Below are positions 58,250-64,000 of a stretch of DNA of 64,000 bases, one piece after another. The notes under the pieces were generated by a model. That model saw only the letters and a list, made by a program, of their open reading frames with translations. It was not told the DNA's origin and did no database searches. The DNA lies in contig JBBHKE010001600.1 in the NCBI GenBank assembly GCA_037447655.1, forward strand, positions 1 through 64,000, read 5' to 3'. Numbering within the stretch: position 1 is the first letter of the stretch; every line of letters begins with the position of its first letter. A program made the translations under genes and the position numbers. The stretch is from Zygnema cylindricum. Its lineage: Eukaryota; Streptophyta; Zygnematophyceae; Zygnematales; Zygnemataceae.

Positions 58250-61200
58250 CTCTACGGTACCAATATTCAATGGGACAGGTTTCATCTACTAGGAGAGTAT
58301 GATGATAGGAGCCCTATGTGAGAAAAGATTTTGGGGAATAGTGAGTGGGCGAGTAAAACGCCCATCCGGTCCTACTATTACTCTAGGGTTTGGAGAAAGC
58401 AGATTTGGTAAGAAAGCAGATCTACCATCACCAGAGGACTTAGAAGACGGAGAAAGCATCGTGATGGAAAAGTGGAAAGAAAAAGAGGAATCCACACCTA
58501 TAGCAACCGGATCTGCTTTCATGTCTCCTATTCCAAGGAATGAGGAGAATGACATCGATACCTGGACTAGAACAACATGGCAGCCAAGCATTTGTTCTCC
58601 GTCATCTCACACAAGGACTTGCAGGTCTTCATTTGCCGGTGGAAAGGGCATCCGATCTATGGGGTGCGCTTATAGAGATGTACCGATGCGGTACTATTCA
58701 AGAACAGAAGCTAGCAGATCAAAGGATCAATGGATATTTTCACAAAGGAGAGAAGATGCTCAATTTTTGCAATGAACTGGCTATACTCTTCATGGAGCTA
58801 GAGTGTGCCAGAAAAGTAGAAACTTAAAAGGCAAAGGTACACTGCTTACTCATGAAACTACCCGATGAGTATGAGAACATTGTGAATCGGGTACAAGATC
58901 TGTCAAACTCTAAGTGGATATGGAATTCGGTAGTTGGTATGATTCTTGTCCGAGAGAATACAATCGAAATTCGGAGGGGAGTTAAGAATGGACAGGCCTT
59001 AGCGGTCGGAGCAAGTTGGAGAAACAAAGATTCACAGAAACCCATTGGAAGTCATGAAGGGGAAGACCTGAAAAATTAATCCGATGAGTATGGAACAAGG
59101 TGACCAAAGGGGCTTTATCATTTTTGCAAGAAACCTGGGCATTACATGGCGGAATGTACCAAACTGACCGAGCTTTGGATAAAGGAGGGAAAGACCAGGG
59201 GTCAGCCACGAGGGAAGAAAAAGGCACTTATCACAGAGGTACTTGAGGAGGAATCTGATGAGGAGGACAACGAACTTATTCTGGATGAGGAGTTGGAGGC
59301 AAAGACAGAAGCTGAAATTCCACGGAAGCAGAAATGTGCCTTCGGTGGACTGAAAGTTGAAGGAGGCTGGATTGTGGATTCAGGTGCCTCCATGCACATG
59401 TGCAAGGATAACAATCTGTTCACTAAGTTGAGAAATATTCCTACAGTAGAGAGTGACTATGGGGATGGGAGGGTAGTTGCCACTACTTATGTAGGATCGG
59501 TAGATCTGAAAGTTGTAGTGGAGGGAAAAACCTCAATAGTTACGTTCTCTGATGTATTGTTTATTCAGGAGTTAAACAAAAACCTTATCTCTACTTCTGT
59601 ATTAGATGATAAAGGATTTGAAACTAGCACAAGAAAAGGAGTTTTTAGAGCTAGCTTTGAGGAAGATTTGTACTTCACTGCTGAGAAAGGTAGCTAAGGA
59701 ATGTTCAAGCTTGCTTTTAGTAATGAAAAACTCAAACTTTACTATGCTTGTGTCTATGATATTATGTTGTAGCGTAAGAGACTTGGGCATGTTAATCTAG
59801 AAAAGCTAAAAAGAATGAAAAAGATGGGAGTAGTTGAAGGGAAACGCTTTGGGGAAAATGATCATGTAAGTGATTGCAGTAGGTGTGCTCACGGTAAAAC
59901 ACACAGGCTACCATTTCCAAATGAAGCAACTTATAAAGGAGAAAATGTCCTTGATTTGGTACACACAGACATTTGGGGACCGACAAGAGTGCCATCACCT
60001 GGAGGAAAAAGATTTATGCTAACCATTACCGATGATTGGCCTCGATAATTCCGGGTATACTTTCTGAAAAACAAATCAGAAACTCCTGAGTATTTCAAAC
60101 AATATAAAGCATAGGCCGAGAATCTTCACGAGACCTCAATAAAAAGAGTAAGAAATGACAATGGAGGGGAATATACCTCCAATCAGTTTGAGGAGTTTTT
60201 AAGAGAGGATGGTGTGCAACATCAAAAGACAGTTCCGAAAATCCCGAAACATAATGGTGTTGCCGAAAGATTGAATAGGACACTGAATGATAGTGCCCGG
60301 AGTATGTTGTCAGATAAAAGGATAGGAAAAAGATTTTGGGCTGAAGCTATGAATTGTGCTAATTATTTGAGAAATAGAGTACTTACTTCGGCGATGAAAG
60401 ACCAAACTCCATATGAGAGATGGACCGGCCGAAAACCATATCTATCCCACTTAAAGGTTTTCGGTAGTAAAGTCTTCAGTTTAGATGCAAATAGATCTAA
60501 CTGGAAACTAGATCCTAAAGGAAAACCTGGATATTCGTTACGATATGATAAGGATGTAGAAGGGTATAGAGTGTTTGATTTAAAAAAAAAAGATATAATT
60601 CTAGTAAAGAACCTAGTAGTTATGGATGAAGGAGAGTAGGTAGATCCATTCAAATCCTCAAAGTCAGTCAGAATCAGATTTGAGTCACATAATTCTGATG
60701 ACTTTCACCTTCCTAACTATCCGGGTTTTCAGGAAGAAGATACTATTGCTGGGTCAAAACAGACCGAGAAAGATTTGGAAACACCAGTGACGAAAATACC
60801 TAAAGCAGAAGACGTGGTGGAAACGGATATGGATCCGAGGGACAGGGAAGAAGCTGTGGTGATTTGAAAGAATCCACGGGAACCATCTATTCCGGCCACA
60901 ATTTTTGAGGGAGGAAGAAGAAGCAGCAAAAGGCTTCAAGAGAAACAAGCGAACAACAAGGTAACTAAACTTTCTCACCCGGATGAACCTCAAACATATG
61001 GAGAGGTAATAAACTGCCCGGAGAGAAACCGATGGAAGACGACCATCAATGAAGAGAAGGCTTCAATCATGGCGGCTGATACATGGGAGTTGGTGGACTG
61101 TCCACCTGATTGCAAACCAGTTGGATGTAAGTGGGTTTTCAAATTGAAACTGAATCCTAACAATACTATTGAGCGATATAAGGCCCGGTTAGTAGCCAAA

Positions 61201-62570
61201 GGTTTTACTCAGAAAGAGGGAATAGATTACAAAGAAACCTTTGCTCCGGTCGTCAAATTCCCCTCGGTCCAAATACTTATCAGTTTGGCAACTGTAGAAG
61301 ACATGGAAGTACACCAGATGGACATCAAAACTGCCTTCTTGCATGGAGAACAAGAGGAGGAGATCTTCATGCGACAGCCGGAAAGATTCGTGGAACAAGG
61401 AGAAGAAAGTAAGGTATGCTGGCTGGTCAAATCTCTCTATGGTTTGAAACAGGCACCCAGACAGTGGAACAAGAGACTTAATGAGTTCTTTACTGGTCTA
61501 GGATACATTTGGATCAGCTCAGTTCATTCAATTTATGTTTTTGAAGATGAGAATGGTGTCATCTTTATTGCAATTTATGTTGATGATTTGCTTGTTCTAA
61601 GTAAGGTAATGGAGAAAATTAACAAACTAAAAACATATCTGAAAGGAAGATTAGAGATGAGGGACATAGGGGAGGCGAGATATATTCTGGGAATACAAGT
61701 AGAGAGAGATAAAGAAAAGAGAATAATTAGACTAACTCAGAAAGAGGCAATTGGAAACATGTTGGAAAAATTTTAGATGGACAAAGCCAACAGTTGTACA
61801 ACTCCCATGGATCTAAAGAAGGGAATTGAGGGGAATGAGTAAGGAGATATCTTAATTCTAGATGATGAACAAGGTCCAAAAGAGAGGAAGTTCATGCAAA
61901 CTATCCCATAGAGAGAGAAATTGGGCAATCTGATTTATTTCATGAATTATACCAGACCGGATTTGGCTGAAGCTGTAGGAGTGCTAAGTGAGAGTCTGAA
62001 TGCTCCTACCAAAAGGGATTCGCAAGCCGCTTAGAGGGTCCTCAGATATCTCATAAGAACAAGGGATCTATAGCTGCATCTGGGTGGGGAAAATACTGAT
62101 ATCACCACTTGGAGTGATGGCAGCTATGGGGATGCTCCGATGCGAAGATGTACATCTGGATACATCTTGTTTGTGGGGAATGGTGCTTTTTGCTGGACCA
62201 GTAAGCAGCAAAAGGTCATTGCTCAGTCCAGCATGGAGGCAGAGAATATGGCATCTTGCTTTGCTAGGAAGGAATTGATGTGGGTCAAATCTTTGCTTGG
62301 TGAATTGGGGCATCTTAAGTGTGGAATTCAGAAAATATTCTGTGATAATCAAGCAGCAATTGCAATCGCTGCTAATCTTAATATCACTTTAAAGCAAAGC
62401 ACATGGATATCAGAGTGAGATTTGTTAAGCAAAAGGTGGAGAACAAAATAATAAGTCTAGAATATAGACCAGAGAGTGAAATGGTGGCAGATATGATGAC
62501 AAAGCCAGTGCCTTTACCTAAATTATTATTTTGCAGAGAGAAGTGTGGACTTAAACTAAAAGATGACTAG
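58239..62570 (+). pseudogene. Element B gag-pol remnant, all domains present but broken
   Basis: Gag starts MGPPSTVPIFNGTGFIY and shifts frame near 58550. Knuckle HFCKKPGHYMAEC near 59120 has lost its first Cys (Tyr). Protease DSGAS is intact near 59375. Pre-integrase RKRLGHVNLEKLKRM; integrase VHTDIWGPTRVPS, RNDNGGEYTS, KHNGVAERLNRTLND (stops near 60048 and 60113). RT at 61069-61776 with MDIKTAFLHGEQEEEIFM, SLYGLKQAPRQWNKRLNEF and YVDDLLVL, open throughout. RNase H to about 62570 with TTWSDGSYGDAPMRRCTSGY, QSSMEAENMAS and VADMMTKPVPLP after a frameshift near 62395. At least ten stops or shifts. Confidence 0.9.
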
Positions 62571-63317
62571 AAAATAAATGGAGTGTTAAAATTAAAAGGT
62601 TTTGTTATGTATTTTCTAGGTTTCTTAAAGTAATATAAAATGAGGAAAAAAAAGCAGAGGCAGCCTTCTTCTAACTTCTCTCTCTAGCCCCATACTTGAC
62701 GTAGTCAGTGGAGGAGGAAGAAGAAGCTAGAGCCATGGCTGCCTATGCTTCTCCTAGAGACAGTAGGCAGTCCTTTGTTAAACTTACCAAAGAGGTTAAC
62801 GGACCCAGGATTTGATCCTGGTACCTATCGTCCGTCTGAATAGACCAGCGTTGTTACCATGTAGCTTAGAACCATTGTCGAGATATATAGGGTACGATAG
62901 CTACTTAAAGATGTACAAATAAGAAAGTTCATTTAACTGACGAACGGACTACAATCACATAGATATAGTTAGATATAATCACGTCTAAATGTACTGCTTG
63001 TATTTTGAACGGCTATAAATTAAGGCCAATATCAATCGAACGGTGAAGGAAGAAGCCGGCATCGCGGAATAGATGGTTTGGGGGTTTGCGGTCTCACCCA
63101 CATCAGGTGACACGTGGCAACATGACATTGGATAACGGCATCTCCGTAGAATACCATGGCGAACTCGAAAATGGCAGGCGTCATCTTCTTGGCCATGTTG
63201 TACAATGGTCATACAGAGAGTACTCCGGGCCAAGTACCTTTCTGTACTGTACACTGAATTGATTGGCTCCGTTCTTTAAGTAGTAGAGTGATAAGAGAGG
63301 GGATTAAGACTTAGAAA

Positions 63318-63425
63318 ATATTTAGGTCACAGCCACTCTCCCAGAGTGCTTCTGTATAAAAGGTAAAATATTTAGGTAACAGCCACTCTCCGAGAGTGCT
63401 TCTGTATTCAAGGTCATCTTTCACC
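63318..63425 (+). repeat. Tandem duplication of ~53 bp inside the 3' LTR of B
   Basis: AAATATTTAGGT.ACAGCCACTC..GAGTGCTTCTGTAT occurs twice in a row, once in the 5' LTR of B. Confidence 0.85.
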
Positions 63426-63978
63426 ATTGATAATTTACTGCTCAAGGGAGCAAATTCAACGATTCTTTTTGTGGCACTCTCAAGAGAGTCAATTCTTCTA
63501 AGGCGTGCATTCTGGTTAGTCTGTATTCTGTCAGGGTGTCAGCAATATTCAGACTAAGATCTACGAACTAAGATTTTCCTAGAGGCTTCCCGCAAGCTGC
63601 CTACTCTGAGTACCAATAGAGGTCTCAGAGTTGCAACTTTTTGATACGGTATAATATTTTGATTGTTCCATAATTCAATAGATAGGAGTTATTTGAAGGA
63701 ATCATGACTTAGTAAATTTTGGTAGCCAGTCACCTCTCTCGTTGAGAGTTTGTACAAATTGGCATTTTTACTGCCTCAAAATTTATCGCGTGGTTGGGCG
63801 TTTTCAGAGATTTTTTTTCCTACGGACTCAGAGGAGTCCAGATTGCACAAAGGTGCGGTCAGATTATCTGCTTGTCTGCTTGGGTAGCAGTGGTTGCCAT
63901 TGAAAGTGGGTTAGCTAATAACTATCTAGAGGCTTCATATATTCTGTAGTCCAATGGAGGACACAGAATTGCACGGCC

Positions 63979-64000
63979 AAAAACACTTTTATATCTTTTT
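63979..64000. other. Host flank right of element A
   Basis: Sequence beyond the target duplication, presumably the continuation of piece E or D; too short to assign. Confidence 0.4.

Larger units (their letters stand above)
57241..63635 (+). mobile_element. Element B: Copia retrotransposon nested in the 3' LTR of A
   Basis: LTRs 57241-58234 (994 bp) and 62584-63635 (1052 bp). Both start TGTT.AAATTAAAAGG and end GTCTCAGAGTTGCA. The 3' LTR is longer because of a tandem duplication of about 53 bp near 63318-63425. The target duplication ATTTT (57236-57240) against ACTTT (63636-63640) differs by one base. Removing B restores the A LTR sequence GTAGTACTTTTTGATACGG seen in the other A LTR. Confidence 0.95.
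52046..63973 (+). mobile_element. Element A: Copia retrotransposon containing nested element B
   Basis: The 5' LTR is 52046-53083 (1038 bp). The 3' LTR is split by B into 56537-57240 and 63641-63973 (1037 bp in sum). Target duplication TGGCC at 52041-52045 against CGGCC at 63974-63978, one mismatch. Primer binding site 53084-53098 (GGTTATGGGCCCACC). The internal region, 53084-56536, is about 0.9 kb shorter than in B because the integrase core is missing. Confidence 0.93.

Noticed and set aside
1-64000. CRISPR arrays, rRNA or bacterial-type operons
   Set aside because: No spaced identical repeats of CRISPR type, no rRNA-like blocks and no bacterial gene layout; tRNA genes were looked for only by eye and none was convincing.

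Overview
The window reads as nuclear DNA of a green plant (streptophyte) with a repeat-swollen genome; the species cannot be named from sequence alone. Evidence: spliced genes with GT-AG introns, a protein with a plastid-transit-like N-terminus, an F-box gene start, abundant Ty1/Copia retrotransposons, primer binding sites that fit plant initiator tRNA-Met, and degenerate TTTAGGG-like runs.

Left third (1-23 kb). A TRM13-type tRNA 2'-O-methyltransferase gene lies on the minus strand (1375-7884). Seven exons could be placed with matching splice phases; the most 5' exon was not found. Its introns, and three in-frame protein insertions, consist of purine/pyrimidine simple repeats. Upstream on the plus strand is a four-exon gene (9635-12250) for a small, probably plastid-targeted plant protein. 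A 1.2-kb array of the 8-mer TCCCTCCT (about 18742-19985) sits just before the start of an F-box, probably kelch-type, gene (20098 onward). The gaps hold two families of hairpin-forming inverted-repeat elements (MITE-like): one with CGCTATTAGTGTT-type ends, one rich in CGATATATCG.

Middle (23-33 kb). A decayed non-LTR retrotransposon has an N-terminal zinc finger, reverse transcriptase, and a C-terminal CCHC plus restriction-like endonuclease region, which is the early-branching (R2/NeSL-like) layout and not the L1/RTE layout usual in land plants. Its RT is split by about 2.4 kb of foreign DNA that contains a perfect solo LTR (25751-26791, target duplication CGAAC).

Right half (33-64 kb). This is a stack of Copia-type elements. 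F (33785-37226) is a non-coding LTR element with two 666-bp LTRs, inserted in a Copia RNase H fragment. G (38187-43058, minus) is a decayed Copia. D (from about 44.6 kb, plus) is interrupted by C (45681-50995, minus), then by an LTR-like piece E (51534-52045). E is interrupted by A (52046-63973), and one LTR of A contains the complete element B (57241-63635). A, B and F carry a primer binding site matching the anticodon arm of initiator tRNA-Met (half-tRNA priming); G carries the ordinary 3'-end site. No gag-pol copy is intact. No cellular gene was recognised from 23 to 64 kb. No novel defence or biosynthetic system was found; the most unusual items are the repeat-inflated TRM13 gene, the R2-like LINE and the half-tRNA-primed elements.
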